From Planctomycetaceae bacterium (GTDB lineage Bacteria; Planctomycetota; Planctomycetia; Pirellulales; Pirellulaceae): 64,000 nucleotides of DNA. The stretch lies in NCBI GenBank assembly GCA_020638995.1, contig JACKHM010000001.1, positions 1,054,001 through 1,118,000 on the forward strand, in the 5' to 3' direction. A program made the translations under genes and the position numbers. Position 1 is the first letter of the stretch. Each line of letters starts with the position of its first letter. The notes under the pieces are model-generated. The model had not been told where the DNA came from. It worked only from the letters and a program-made list of their open reading frames with translations, and did no database searches. Below, piece by piece: positions 49,816 to 58,493 of this stretch.

Positions 49816-49889
49816 GCTGATGTAGCTGGGCTGGACAGACTTGCCGCCCAGTCGTCCTTCATTTCAATTCGCGTCGTCAAACAGAGTTT

Positions 49890-50639
49890 ATGTCCGACTT
49901 TGATCCGTACCATAAGTGGCTGGGCATCTCGCCTCAGCATCAACCGCCGAATTACTATCGGTTATTGTCGCTCGATCTATATGAGTCCGACCCCGAAGTG
50001 ATCGACGCTGCTGTGGATCGAATTGTCGCCTTTTTGCAAGACGTTGCCACAGGGGCGCAGGCGAAGGATTCCCAGAAATTATTGAACGAGATTGCCGTGG
50101 CGCGACTCTGCCTGCTCGATGACACTCAGAAACTCGCGTACGACCAAAAGTTGAAACTGGAATTGGCACAAGCGATTTGCCCGCCGGAGGGCGCAAGTGT
50201 GCCAGTGCAAGAGCCGCCGATACCACCCGCATTTGCAATCAATGTCAATCCTCCGCCAGTAGCCAAGCCTGCGGTCATTCGTCGACCTGCTGCAAATCGT
50301 CTGACAATCTCAACCGACGCGCGACCGGAGCCTGCGGCGAGGCCTTCAAACCTGAATAAGCAACGCAAGCATCAAGCTTCCCCAAGTTTGTTGCTTAGTT
50401 ATGTATCTGGCGGTGTGCTGTTGATCGCCGCGATCGGGTTTGCCTTTTTTGGTGGAAGTAGCGAATCAAAACGTCGTGCTGCGGAAGAAGCACGAATACG
50501 CGAACGTCAGGAGAGTTTCGCCGAGATGGGTCGTCAGGCCGAATCAATGATTCCGGACTTCGAGGCGAACTTTGACGCCGGTCTTTCCGAACCCGCAAAG
50601 AACGCCGACAAGAAGCGTCGAAAAGGGAAGCAAAATTAG
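49890..50639 (+). CDS. Single-TM protein with degenerate J-like N-terminal domain
   Basis: 249 residues. The first about 90 residues (from SDFDPYHKWLGISPQHQPPNYY to DDTQKLAYDQKLKLE) read like a relic J domain, including the end motif KLAYD, but no HPD tripeptide is present where it would be needed to stimulate Hsp70. This kind of N-terminal domain recurs in many planctomycete proteins. A proline-rich linker follows, then one TM helix (about residues 170-190), then a charged tail rich in Lys, Arg and Glu. It lies immediately after the Hsp70 paralogue gene. The lack of HPD argues against classic co-chaperone activity; a tethering or docking role is inferred. Confidence 0.8.
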   Translation: MSDFDPYHKWLGISPQHQPPNYYRLLSLDLYESDPEVIDAAVDRIVAFLQDVATGAQAKDSQKLLNEIAVARLCLLDDTQKLAYDQKLKLELAQAICPPEGASVPVQEPPIPPAFAINVNPPPVAKPAVIRRPAANRLTISTDARPEPAARPSNLNKQRKHQASPSLLLSYVSGGVLLIAAIGFAFFGGSSESKRRAAEEARIRERQESFAEMGRQAESMIPDFEANFDAGLSEPAKNADKKRRKGKQN

Positions 50640-50679
50640 AAAAACTGAAATCGCACGCTGGATGATGAGCTCTTAAGTC

Positions 50680-52131
50680 ATGCTTTTTCGGATGACACCC
50701 CTCCATAACTGTCGGCGAGTTTCTGTCTGGATGGCTACCCTGGCGTGTTTGCTTTGCGCCGTCGAAGTCGTCTCTGGCGAACAACCAAATATCATCTTGC
50801 TGGTCGCTGATGATCTGGGTTACGGAGAACTCGGTTGTCAAGGGAACTCACAAATCCCAACTCCTCATATCGACTCGATTGCTGCCCACGGCACGCGTTT
50901 CACACAGGGATATGTGACGGCACCGAATTGCAGCCCATCGCGGGCCGGTTTCTTGACGGGAAGGATTCCCACGCGATTCGGCTACGAGTTCAATCCTATC
51001 GGCGCACGCAACGAGGACCCGGGCACGGGCTTGCCGCCAGACGAGAGGACAATCGCCGAGTTGCTACACGATCAGGGATACACGACGGGGTTGATCGGCA
51101 AGTGGCATCTTGGTGGGGCGGCAGACTATCACCCCCATCGCCACGGCTTCGATGAATTCTTCGGCTTCATGCACGAGGGACACTACTTTGTCCCACCACC
51201 TTATGATGGTGTCACAACAATGTTGCGAAGAAGAACGCTTCCGGGCGGCGGTCTGGGACGTTGGTTGAGCGATCAATTGATCTACACCACGCACATGGGC
51301 CACGATGAACCCGACTACGACGCAAACAATCCAATTATTCGGAGCGGGCAACCGGTGATTGAGCATGAGTACCTCACCGATGCTTTTACTCGCGAGGCCG
51401 TGGATTTTGTGGACCGGCACGCCAACAAGCCATTCTTTCTCTATCTCGCCTACAATGCCGTGCATAGTCCGCTGCAGGGAGCGGACGAATATATGCGGCG
51501 GTTTTCACATTTTGAAGATATTCATCGGCGTATTTTCGCAGCGATGCTGTCGAATCTCGACGACAGCGTAGGGGCAGTCCTCGACAAAGTTCGTGAGAAG
51601 CAGCTTGAAAAGAAAACGCTTATTTTCTTTCTGAGCGACAACGGCGGGCCAACTCGCGAACTGACGTCAAGCAATCTTCCACTTCGCGGCGAGAAGGGAC
51701 AGATGTACGAAGGGGGCCTCAGAGTCCCCTTTCTCGCACAATGGAAGGGACAAATCCCAGCGGGGCGAGTTTTCGAGAAACCAATCGTCTCCGTCGATAT
51801 GTTCGCGACCGCAGCGACACTCTCCGGTGCGCCGAATTCTCAAACCACCGATGGTGTGAATCTTCTCCCCTTTCTTAAAGGCGAGCGAACCGAAGCTCCA
51901 CACGAGACATTCTTTTGGCGTCAAGGTTCGAAGACCGCGTTGCGATACGGCGATTTGAAGCTTCTCAACATGCACGGCAACCTCAACCGTCCAAAGTGGG
52001 AGCTTTATGATATCGCTCTCGACATGGGTGAGACTCATGATCTAGCAACCAAGTTACCCGAGAAAGTCGTCGAGTTAGAACGGATATGGCGGCGAATGAA
52101 TAGCGAAATGATGGAGCCGCGTTTTCGTTGA
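50680..52131 (+). CDS. Secreted sulfatase (Cys-type, formylglycine-dependent)
   Basis: 483 residues. The signal peptide lies at about 15-33 (WMATLACLLCAVEVVSGEQ). The alkaline-phosphatase-superfamily metal motif NIILLVADDLGYGELG supplies Asp44 and Asp45, and the sulfatase signature NCSPSRAGFLTGR contains Cys84, which is converted to formylglycine. GKWHLGG near residue 142 and FFLSDNGGPT near residue 315 are further active-site segments. Length and end fit the N-acetylgalactosamine-6-sulfatase/arylsulfatase S1 group. ATG 50692 is a possible alternative start. No formylglycine-generating enzyme is in the window, so it must be provided elsewhere. It desulfates an external sulfated glycan, a typical lifestyle trait of marine planctomycetes. 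Confidence 0.93.
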   Translation: MLFRMTPLHNCRRVSVWMATLACLLCAVEVVSGEQPNIILLVADDLGYGELGCQGNSQIPTPHIDSIAAHGTRFTQGYVTAPNCSPSRAGFLTGRIPTRFGYEFNPIGARNEDPGTGLPPDERTIAELLHDQGYTTGLIGKWHLGGAADYHPHRHGFDEFFGFMHEGHYFVPPPYDGVTTMLRRRTLPGGGLGRWLSDQLIYTTHMGHDEPDYDANNPIIRSGQPVIEHEYLTDAFTREAVDFVDRHANKPFFLYLAYNAVHSPLQGADEYMRRFSHFEDIHRRIFAAMLSNLDDSVGAVLDKVREKQLEKKTLIFFLSDNGGPTRELTSSNLPLRGEKGQMYEGGLRVPFLAQWKGQIPAGRVFEKPIVSVDMFATAATLSGAPNSQTTDGVNLLPFLKGERTEAPHETFFWRQGSKTALRYGDLKLLNMHGNLNRPKWELYDIALDMGETHDLATKLPEKVVELERIWRRMNSEMMEPRFR

Positions 52132-52575
52132 TAAGTCCCATCATGTGTTAAAGTGCCACGGCGGTCAGTTGCGAGTCGCCATTTAGATGGATTTGAGTTG
52201 CAGTTCCTTACGCCGAACGCTTGTCAGGATGCTTCGCGCGTGCGAACGCAGTGTGCATAATCCGCTAGCAGGTGTGTGCATTAACTGTGCTGTATTGCAC
52301 GCGTGCAATTTGTGAGACTGCTTTTTTGCCGTAGCGAATCCGATGGGAATCGTTTTTCGGGAAGCGGGTACGATCGGGTGCGACCGTTGATTTGTCCCAG
52401 TTGCACTGTCATGCGGAATACAGATAGAGTGCGCAAGCGCTGCGTTGAACCGCTTCGCAGGCGAGAATTCTATCGCACGCTGGGCTCGTATATAAGCGTG
52501 AGTAGCGCAGGTCACTACTGCCGTCGGCATGGGATTTGCGGTCAATAACGGTTCACGGTGGGAGGACTTTGAACT
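52132..52575. other. Intergenic region with palindrome, 444 bases
   Basis: No gene was supported here. A minus-strand frame at 52183-52545 has a low-complexity composition and no ribosome binding site. A perfect 16-base palindrome at 52294-52309 stands out. GGAGGA ahead of 52576 is the ribosome binding site of the next gene. Confidence 0.4.
52294..52309. promoter_or_regulatory. Perfect 16-bp palindrome ATTGCACGCGTGCAAT
   Basis: This is a perfect dyad of 16 bases, upstream of the zinc-ribbon gene. Perfect dyads of this length are typical dimeric-regulator operators. A partial copy, GTGTGCATTAA, lies just upstream. The regulator is unknown. Confidence 0.4.
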
Positions 52576-53262
52576 ATGTCAACGAAACAGCGATCCGAGC
52601 GACAGGACTTGGCGGCAGAGGAACTCAGCAAACACTGCCCTTCACTTGATTCTCAATCCATCGTCGATAGCCTTTCCGTTGGCTTGACGCATTTACGGAA
52701 CAGCATGCTGGCTCGCGTTCGCGATGATGTCGAGCGGAACTACGGTGCTGATTCCATGATTGGCGCCTCCTTATCTAAACTGCAAAGGCAGGAGCAGGTC
52801 GCTAAAGTCGAAATTGAGGCTTACACGTGCATCGTCGCCGACGATGAAGCGCGGGAGAGTGGCTATATCGAGGACGATAGTGAGTGGTTTTTGAACTGGA
52901 TGTTTCGCTTAAGGCTCGGCGAAGAAAGTAAGTCACTTGCCGAAAAGCGTGTCGCGTACTATCGCAGCGATACGAATGAAGAACGCAGACTAAAGTTCGT
53001 CTCCGCGCTGCAACATGCAGTGCCGGAGAGCGCACGCGCCCCGCTCGTTCTTTTTCGTCTGTTTCCGCGAGCTATTCGCATTTTGACCGCTGTCGCCTTG
53101 GGGGACCCCATTCGTGGTCGAGAGTTGCGTGCCGAGCAGACCAACTTGCTGCCGGCCATTGCCGACTGTCACGAATGCCACGGACGCGTGCTTGATAACG
53201 AAGACATTTGTCGTTGTTGTGGTAATCCCGTCTGGAAATATGCATTCCTGCTGGCCGACTGA
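52576..53262 (+). CDS. Hypothetical protein with C-terminal zinc-ribbon-like cysteines
   Basis: 228 residues, cytoplasmic, no signal or TM. The body is helical and highly charged with no domain I recognise. The last 30 residues contain a Cys-x2-Cys (DCHECHGR) and, after ten residues, a second Cys-x2-Cys (ICRCCGN), the arrangement of a zinc ribbon, with GNPVWKYAF at the end. The start at 52576 has GGAGGA about ten bases upstream. It lies between a sulfatase and a CBS-domain gene without obvious functional linkage. It could be a regulatory or RNA-associated protein, but no function is claimed. Confidence 0.75.
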   Translation: MSTKQRSERQDLAAEELSKHCPSLDSQSIVDSLSVGLTHLRNSMLARVRDDVERNYGADSMIGASLSKLQRQEQVAKVEIEAYTCIVADDEARESGYIEDDSEWFLNWMFRLRLGEESKSLAEKRVAYYRSDTNEERRLKFVSALQHAVPESARAPLVLFRLFPRAIRILTAVALGDPIRGRELRAEQTNLLPAIADCHECHGRVLDNEDICRCCGNPVWKYAFLLAD

Positions 53263-53450
53263 ACTTCCAATTTGATTCGATCGGTTCGAGGTTCATCCAC
53301 CCTTCTCTCGGCGCTGACGCATATGTCGAAACCACGTATCCGATGTGATAGAATCCGGTCGGGAAAAATCTAACTTTCCTGCCGCGACGGATCGCGAAAA
53401 GTGTGGACTGGGAATTTTATGTGGTCCGAGTTTCTCGGAGGAGATAATAA

Positions 53451-54299
53451 ATGAAGCTCGCCGAAATCGATCACAAGCAGGTCATCACTCTCGCTCCGTC
53501 AGATTCCGTTTCCCGTGCTTTTACACTGATGGTGGAACACGACATTCGCCATTTACCGATTGTCGAAGATGAACGCGTCGTCGGCATCGTATCGGATCGC
53601 GATCTGCTAATTATCGTGTCCTGGATCGGTGCGTGGAAGTCGTTGATGCATGAGTCAACGGTAGTCGGCAAAAAGCGAGTCGCTGAACTTATGTCGTCGC
53701 CGGTTACTGTGCTCTCCAGAGAAGACAAGATTGAGAGTGCAGCGCGACTAATGCTCGATAAGCGGTTCAGTGCGATTCCCATCGAAGAACAAGGCCGGCT
53801 GATTAATATCGTTACGGAAACTGATGTCTTGCGATGCTGCGTGGGGGAGTCATCGATTTCCGCTTCGCGCGCGTGGCGGGAGTTGAAAGTGTTCGAGTGT
53901 ATGTCGCAGGACGTAGTCACCGCGTCTCCGTCCGATCATGTGATGCCATCTTTTCATTTGATGAAAGAGAAACAGATTCGGCACCTTCCGATCGTTGACG
54001 AAGGCAAGCTCGTAGGGCTGATCTCGGAACGAGATCTCCGACGTTCGTACGGCAAAGAAATCGCGGTAAATCTTGCAAGAGATGAACCTAATCTGGAAAT
54101 GCCGTACCACTACACACTGAAAGATGCGATGAGCTACAAAGTCGAAACGACCAACGGCGACGCGTCGCTTGTCCAAGCCACATGCCGGATGCTGAATTTC
54201 AAAATTGGAGCTTTACCGGTTACCGAGGGTGACCAGCTGGTAGGCATCATCACCGAGACAGATTTGTTGCGGGTTTTCGTTGAACACGCGGAAGCATGA
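53451..54299 (+). CDS. Four-CBS-domain protein
   Basis: 282 residues made almost entirely of CBS modules. CBS repeats begin at about residues 8 (VITLAPSDSVSRAFTLMVEH), 80 (MSSPVTVLSREDKIESAARL), 155 (MSQDVVTASPSDHVMPSFHL) and 225 (MSYKVETTNGDASLVQATCR), forming two Bateman pairs. Each ends with the GIVSDRDL, NIVTETDVL, GLISERDL or GIITETDLL type of motif. CBS pairs usually bind adenosine nucleotides such as AMP or ATP. No enzyme domain is fused, so it may be a stand-alone regulator or sensor. The ribosome binding site GGAGGAGAT just before the ATG is strong. Confidence 0.92.
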   Translation: MKLAEIDHKQVITLAPSDSVSRAFTLMVEHDIRHLPIVEDERVVGIVSDRDLLIIVSWIGAWKSLMHESTVVGKKRVAELMSSPVTVLSREDKIESAARLMLDKRFSAIPIEEQGRLINIVTETDVLRCCVGESSISASRAWRELKVFECMSQDVVTASPSDHVMPSFHLMKEKQIRHLPIVDEGKLVGLISERDLRRSYGKEIAVNLARDEPNLEMPYHYTLKDAMSYKVETTNGDASLVQATCRMLNFKIGALPVTEGDQLVGIITETDLLRVFVEHAEA

Positions 54300-54346
54300 T
54301 CGACGTGTCGAATTAGTTGACGCATCCGCATGTCCGAATGATCGAA

Positions 54347-54559
54347 CTACCCTTCGTGGCAGCAACCATCAAACGCTTCTGGGTCGAGCGGTCGTGCCCA
54401 TTCGGGAAATTCAGACCAGTCGATTCGGGACCGATATTGAATTTGATAGATCTCCGCAGGCGGCGAAAGACCCGCTCGGACGCGTGCAGCAGCGACCTTG
54501 GACAGTTCCTCCGGCGTCTGCCAATCACTGGGCAGTATGTTGGGGTTAGGACGAATCAT
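54347..54559 (-). CDS. Small conserved-looking protein (70 aa), unknown function
   Basis: 70-residue protein, ending with a compact acidic stretch, FPEWARPLDPEAFDGCCHEG. The composition is balanced and protein-like (Pro, Trp and charged residues), unlike a shadow frame. It is preceded on the minus strand by GGAGAAAG about nine bases before the ATG, a good ribosome binding site. It is convergent with the CBS gene and divergent from the LysR gene. Two adjacent cysteines and a His near the end could bind a metal. I have an impression of similar short planctomycete proteins but cannot verify it. Confidence 0.55.
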   Translation of the reverse strand: MIRPNPNILPSDWQTPEELSKVAAARVRAGLSPPAEIYQIQYRSRIDWSEFPEWARPLDPEAFDGCCHEG

Positions 54560-54781
54560 TCTGCTTTCTCCGGTGGTGAAACAAGCAGGTGGGTGGCCTG
54601 ATTGCGGACTTGGCTTCTATGTCTACAACAAGAGTACCCGGCTTTTCTTCATTGAAAACAGCAATTTATTCAATACGTAACATTGACTACGTTAATAATA
54701 GGAGACGGCGAGAGCCCGTTACATCCTGCGGCCAAATCCTCCATCGAATGGAAGTGAAGTGTGCGATATCAGCAGAATCGA

Positions 54782-55717
54782 ATGCAACAACTCCGTGGAT
54801 TTGTTTATGCAGCCAGGTCTCGTAGCATTACGCGCGCGGCTGCCGAGTTGGAGTTGAGCCAACCCTCAGTCTCTCTCCAAATTCAAGCATTGGAGCAAGA
54901 ACTCGGGACACAATTGTTCGAGCGTCGCGGACCTCGCATTCGGCTGACTCGTGAAGGCGAGATACTGCTTGATCTTGCTATGCCGCTGGTCGATGGCGTC
55001 GAAGGACTCGACGAAGCGTTTCGAAGTCAACGAGATTCAGTGACCCATGGCGCGGTTAGCATCGCTGCCGGTGGATCGACCTTACAGTATATCCTCCCAC
55101 CCTATGTAAAAGCATTCGTACGTGAGCATCCTCAGATCGACTTGCGTCTGCACAATGTAACTGGAAAAGCGGGACTTGAACTACTAAGGTCCGGGGACGT
55201 GGATTTTGCCGTCGGCCCAATGCTGGATACGCCATCGGACATCCGCTTCTATCCCATCATTACCTACGATCCCGTTCTGATTACATCCCGAGATCACCCG
55301 CTCGCGAAACGCAAACGAATTACGCTGAAAGATATCGCAGAGTACCCTCTGATACTGCCTCCACGCAGTCAGAGTACCTTCCGTTTTGTTGAGATGGTTT
55401 TCGCTGAGCACTCTCTGCAACATGAAGTGAAACTGGAGGTTGGCGGCTACGACGTGATTGTCACCTATGTTGAGCTAGGGCTTGGCATCTCGATCGTGAT
55501 GAGCCATTGTTTGTCAGGCAAAGAAAAACTTCACACCGTTGCTTTGGGAAATTACTTTCCCAGTCGAAGCTACGGCCTCGTCACTCGAAAGGGAAGAGCT
55601 TTGTCGCCCGCCGCGCGGCTGTTTGTCGACACTTCGTTTCCAAGCATCAAACTCGAAGAACACCTCTTCGGGCACCGAGGCAGACTGCACACAAAACACG
55701 GCGGCGACAAGTCTTGA
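54782..55717 (+). CDS. LysR-family transcriptional regulator
   Basis: About 311 residues. The N-terminal winged helix-turn-helix reads ITRAAAELELSQPSVSLQIQ near residues 17-36, followed by LEQELGTQLFERRG, the standard LysR recognition helix region. The rest is the two-lobed effector-binding domain, with TLQYILPPYVKAFVREHPQ, LRLHNVTGKAGLELL and PLILPPRSQSTF segments. CysB/Cbl-like spacing in the N-terminus is possible. ATG 54782 is chosen because it sits just ahead of the QLRGFV segment, although an in-frame GTG at 54761 has GGAAG before it. The regulated gene is not evident; the divergent small gene at 54347-54559 is the only close candidate. Confidence 0.9.
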   Translation: MQQLRGFVYAARSRSITRAAAELELSQPSVSLQIQALEQELGTQLFERRGPRIRLTREGEILLDLAMPLVDGVEGLDEAFRSQRDSVTHGAVSIAAGGSTLQYILPPYVKAFVREHPQIDLRLHNVTGKAGLELLRSGDVDFAVGPMLDTPSDIRFYPIITYDPVLITSRDHPLAKRKRITLKDIAEYPLILPPRSQSTFRFVEMVFAEHSLQHEVKLEVGGYDVIVTYVELGLGISIVMSHCLSGKEKLHTVALGNYFPSRSYGLVTRKGRALSPAARLFVDTSFPSIKLEEHLFGHRGRLHTKHGGDKS

Positions 55718-56124
55718 TGGACAACTCTTCTGTCTCTCGGGAATTACACCCTCTGCCTGCCGCAAGGACTACCTGACTGAATGGGGGGCACCTTACCCAG
55801 GTAACAGCTGTGAAACGTGCCAGTCGTGGCATCAGCAAGTGCTGTAAAGACCACATTACGTGGAGCCCCAGCGGTGCAACTGCTTCCTACACGAAGACTT
55901 GGCACTACGCGTTTAGATTTCGTGACGACATCGTATCTATTCTTATCGTCGACAGCTTAGCACCGATTTAAAACGCCGATTCACCAGGCCAACCCCGGGA
56001 GCCCCAACAACCTTTATCGCGATCCGGTCACGAAACTTAGATCGCCTCTCTTGACGTAAACAGTGCTCCGCACCTAGTATACGGGACCGGTTTTCTGGTA
56101 TCGGTGTCCCGCTTGGAGGTGTGC
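55718..56124. other. Gene-free region upstream of infA, 407 bases
   Basis: No gene is supported here. Frames at 55507-55856 on either strand are shadows of the LysR gene end or lack ribosome binding sites. The region carries the infA promoter candidate near 56051-56080. No tRNA cloverleaf was found. Confidence 0.45.
56051..56080 (+). promoter_or_regulatory. Sigma-70-type promoter candidate for infA
   Basis: A -35 of TTGACG (five of six consensus) and a -10 of TAGTAT (four of six) are separated by 18 bases, about 45 bases before the infA start. The spacing and position fit a housekeeping promoter. Confidence 0.5.
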
Positions 56125-56343
56125 ATGGCTAGAGAAGAAGCGTTAGAAGTAGAAGGTACGGTAACACAGGCCCTCGCCAATACGCGGTTTCGCGTTCAAT
56201 TGGACACGGGCACTTTGGTGATGGCGCATGTCGCTGGCAAGATGCGCAAGAATTTCATCCGTATTGTTCCGGGCGACAAGGTCCGGGTTGAACTCTCGCC
56301 TTACGATTTGGCTAAAGGACGCATCGTCTACCGGGAACGGTAG
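56125..56343 (+). CDS. infA: Translation initiation factor IF-1
   Basis: 72-residue OB-fold protein that binds the 30S A site with IF-2 and IF-3 at initiation. It begins MAREEALEVEGTVTQAL and continues with the family core LPNTRF-like segment (LANTRFRVQLDTG), then VMAHVAGKMRKNFIRI and a C-terminal DKVRVELSPYDLAKGRIVYR, all conserved IF-1 positions. I chose ATG 56125 because TTGGAGGTG stands directly in front of it, while an upstream in-frame GTG-like start at 56104 would add seven residues not found in the family. It stands apart from ribosomal protein genes in this window. Confidence 0.96.
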   Translation: MAREEALEVEGTVTQALANTRFRVQLDTGTLVMAHVAGKMRKNFIRIVPGDKVRVELSPYDLAKGRIVYRER

Positions 56344-56636
56344 CGAGTCGGTTGTGTTTCCCGCCTGCCGCGTCGAGTTCCTCTCATCATCTCTGCCACT
56401 AATATTGCACTTCCCTTGCGCGCGGACTTTCTTAATATGGCGACCGGATCAAGTGTCGCGCAATTTCGCACATTACGAAACTTGAGTGCTTGGGGACCAG
56501 GTATAATCCCCGCAACACCGACCCTCTGCCCTTTCCAGTGGGTGCCGCTCTTCGATCGATCTAGTGCGTGCAGTCTCGCGAGGTGAAACTGCATGCAACT
56601 GAAAACTATTCTCTACGCTGTCAGGAGTTACTCATC

Positions 56637-58289
56637 GTGAAGAATTACGTTTCGCACTTAACGAATTGTGGCTTGGCGCTATTGATCACAGTACTGCCGT
56701 CTGTCGCTACGTCTCAAGAGTCCCAAAAGCCGGCGGTCGTTGTCTCCATCGCAAGTGTTGACAACCTAATGGGCAACGTCGGCTATTTGACGCGAGTCGC
56801 GGGTTCTCCGGAGGTCGGCGCGATTATCACGATTATGTCGGGCCAGTACATCGAAGGTCTTGACACAACACGCCCAGCGGGCGCCTACATCGCGTTTGCA
56901 CCTCAGCCGACGGCGGTTGTCTTCCTGCCGGTGGACGACTTCAATACCGTGACGACCAAGATCGAAGAGATGGTTGGTGAGCTGCAAGACGTAGGCGATG
57001 GCGTCAAAAAGCTGGCGCTGCAACGCGAGATATTTTTGAAGGAACAGGAGGGATGGATCTTTGCCAGCGATCAACTGGCGAACCTTGGCAATGTGCCGGA
57101 CGATCCGACACGGTTACTCGAAGGGATGTACGAGACATACGACATCGGGATTCGCGCAAATGTGCAAAGCGTTCCCCAAGAGTTGCGGCAGATGTTTCTT
57201 TCAGAGATCAAGGAAGGATTCGAGCGGACTGTCGCTAATGAAGACGATGAAGACAAGCGAGTCGCGCAAAAGGAGTTCGGCGGTCGCGTCATCGAGGAGA
57301 TCGTTCGCTTTGCGGACGAGGCAGATCAGTTGACGCTGGCTTGGGGCACCGACAAGAGAGCGGGAAAGACATACCTCGACGTTAGCACGACGGCACTCGC
57401 CGGTACGACGCTTGCTGAAGAATTCAAATACGCCGTCGAGTTGAAGTCGGACTTCGCCGGATTCCTGGTGCCCGATGCTGCGGCGACCTTCCACTTTACG
57501 GCACCAGTCCTACAAGAAGATATTGAGAAAACAATTCTCATGTTGAAAAAGGCTCGCGAAAAAGCGTTGCAAGAGATTGACAAAGATGACGATCTACCCA
57601 GCGACGAAGCTCGCGCAACTGCGAAGGAGATTGTCGGATCGTTGATGGACGTGCTTCAAAAGACAGTCCAGAACGGCAAACTCAACGGCGGAGCTGCGTT
57701 GCGTCTCGCGCCAAAGGACATCAATTTCGTTGCAGGCGGTTTGGTGGCTGACGGCAAGTCGGTCGAAACCGATCTGAAGCGAATGGTCGAGCTGGCGCGG
57801 CAATCCAAAGACAACCCAGGAGTCGAAGTGAAATTCGATGCCGAGATACATGCTGGCGTGTCGCTGCATACGATCACGGTCCCGGTCCCAGCTCGAGAGG
57901 AAGAAGCGCGCAATATCCTCGGTGAGAAGATGCTGACCGTCGTGGGAACCGGTGCGACCAGCGTCTATGTTGCTTTCGGCAACGACTCGATTGCCTTGCT
58001 GAAGCAGGTGATCGACGGATCTTCCGCAGGAACAAATGAGAGCTCGCCAATGACACTTAATGTCTCATTGGCACCAATAATGGCGTTTGCCGCGTCCGTC
58101 GATGACGATCCGATCGTGGCTGGACTCGCCGAAGCGCTGAAGAATGGTCAAGGCAAGGATCACATTGCGATTTCCTCGAAAGCGATTGAGCGTGGGGTTG
58201 CTTATCGTCTCGAAGTTGAAGAGGGCGTACTGCAATTGATCGGTCAAGCAGCCAAGATGAAAAATGCTCAAGAACGCGATCCTTTTTAG
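56637..58289 (+). CDS. Hypothetical secreted protein
   Basis: 550 residues. With the GTG start at 56637 (AGGAG ten bases upstream), the protein begins with a Sec signal, LTNCGLALLITVLPSVATSQ; the longer frame from 56568 would bury this signal. The mature protein alternates beta-rich and helical stretches, with acidic helices near residues 150-190 and 285-310 and internal similarity between halves in length and pattern (VVVSIASVDNL at the start, MTLNVSLAPIMAF near residue 485). No catalytic motif is seen. It is one of the large secreted families of unknown function in planctomycetes, as far as I can tell. A good intrinsic terminator follows the gene. Confidence 0.78.
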   Translation: MKNYVSHLTNCGLALLITVLPSVATSQESQKPAVVVSIASVDNLMGNVGYLTRVAGSPEVGAIITIMSGQYIEGLDTTRPAGAYIAFAPQPTAVVFLPVDDFNTVTTKIEEMVGELQDVGDGVKKLALQREIFLKEQEGWIFASDQLANLGNVPDDPTRLLEGMYETYDIGIRANVQSVPQELRQMFLSEIKEGFERTVANEDDEDKRVAQKEFGGRVIEEIVRFADEADQLTLAWGTDKRAGKTYLDVSTTALAGTTLAEEFKYAVELKSDFAGFLVPDAAATFHFTAPVLQEDIEKTILMLKKAREKALQEIDKDDDLPSDEARATAKEIVGSLMDVLQKTVQNGKLNGGAALRLAPKDINFVAGGLVADGKSVETDLKRMVELARQSKDNPGVEVKFDAEIHAGVSLHTITVPVPAREEEARNILGEKMLTVVGTGATSVYVAFGNDSIALLKQVIDGSSAGTNESSPMTLNVSLAPIMAFAASVDDDPIVAGLAEALKNGQGKDHIAISSKAIERGVAYRLEVEEGVLQLIGQAAKMKNAQERDPF

Positions 58290-58343
58290 GTCTTGCAGGT
58301 CCATCAGACTGCCCCCTGTTGAACTTGCTCGCTAGATCACACG

Positions 58344-58375
58344 AACTTCCGAAGTCGTCCGAGACTTCGGAAGTT
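58344..58375 (+). terminator. Rho-independent terminator after the secreted-protein gene
   Basis: A perfect 13-bp stem (AACTTCCGAAGTC paired with GACTTCGGAAGTT) with a six-base loop is followed by TTGTTG. It lies 55 bases after the stop at 58289 and about 120 bases before lysA, so it should end the upstream transcript. Confidence 0.75.
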
Positions 58376-58493
58376 TTGTTGCTTATCGCCGGACGTCAAT
58401 CAACGAGGGGACTTCTCTGGAAAGTTTCCATTGGCTACCGTGCTGATTCACACCTAGTCTCGATCACGGCCGTAGAAAGAGGTCCAATTTATC

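Noticed and set aside
52183..52545. 120-codon minus-strand frame in the gap after the sulfatase
   Set aside because: Rich in Ala, His, Lys and Ser without a ribosome binding site; it spans the palindrome.
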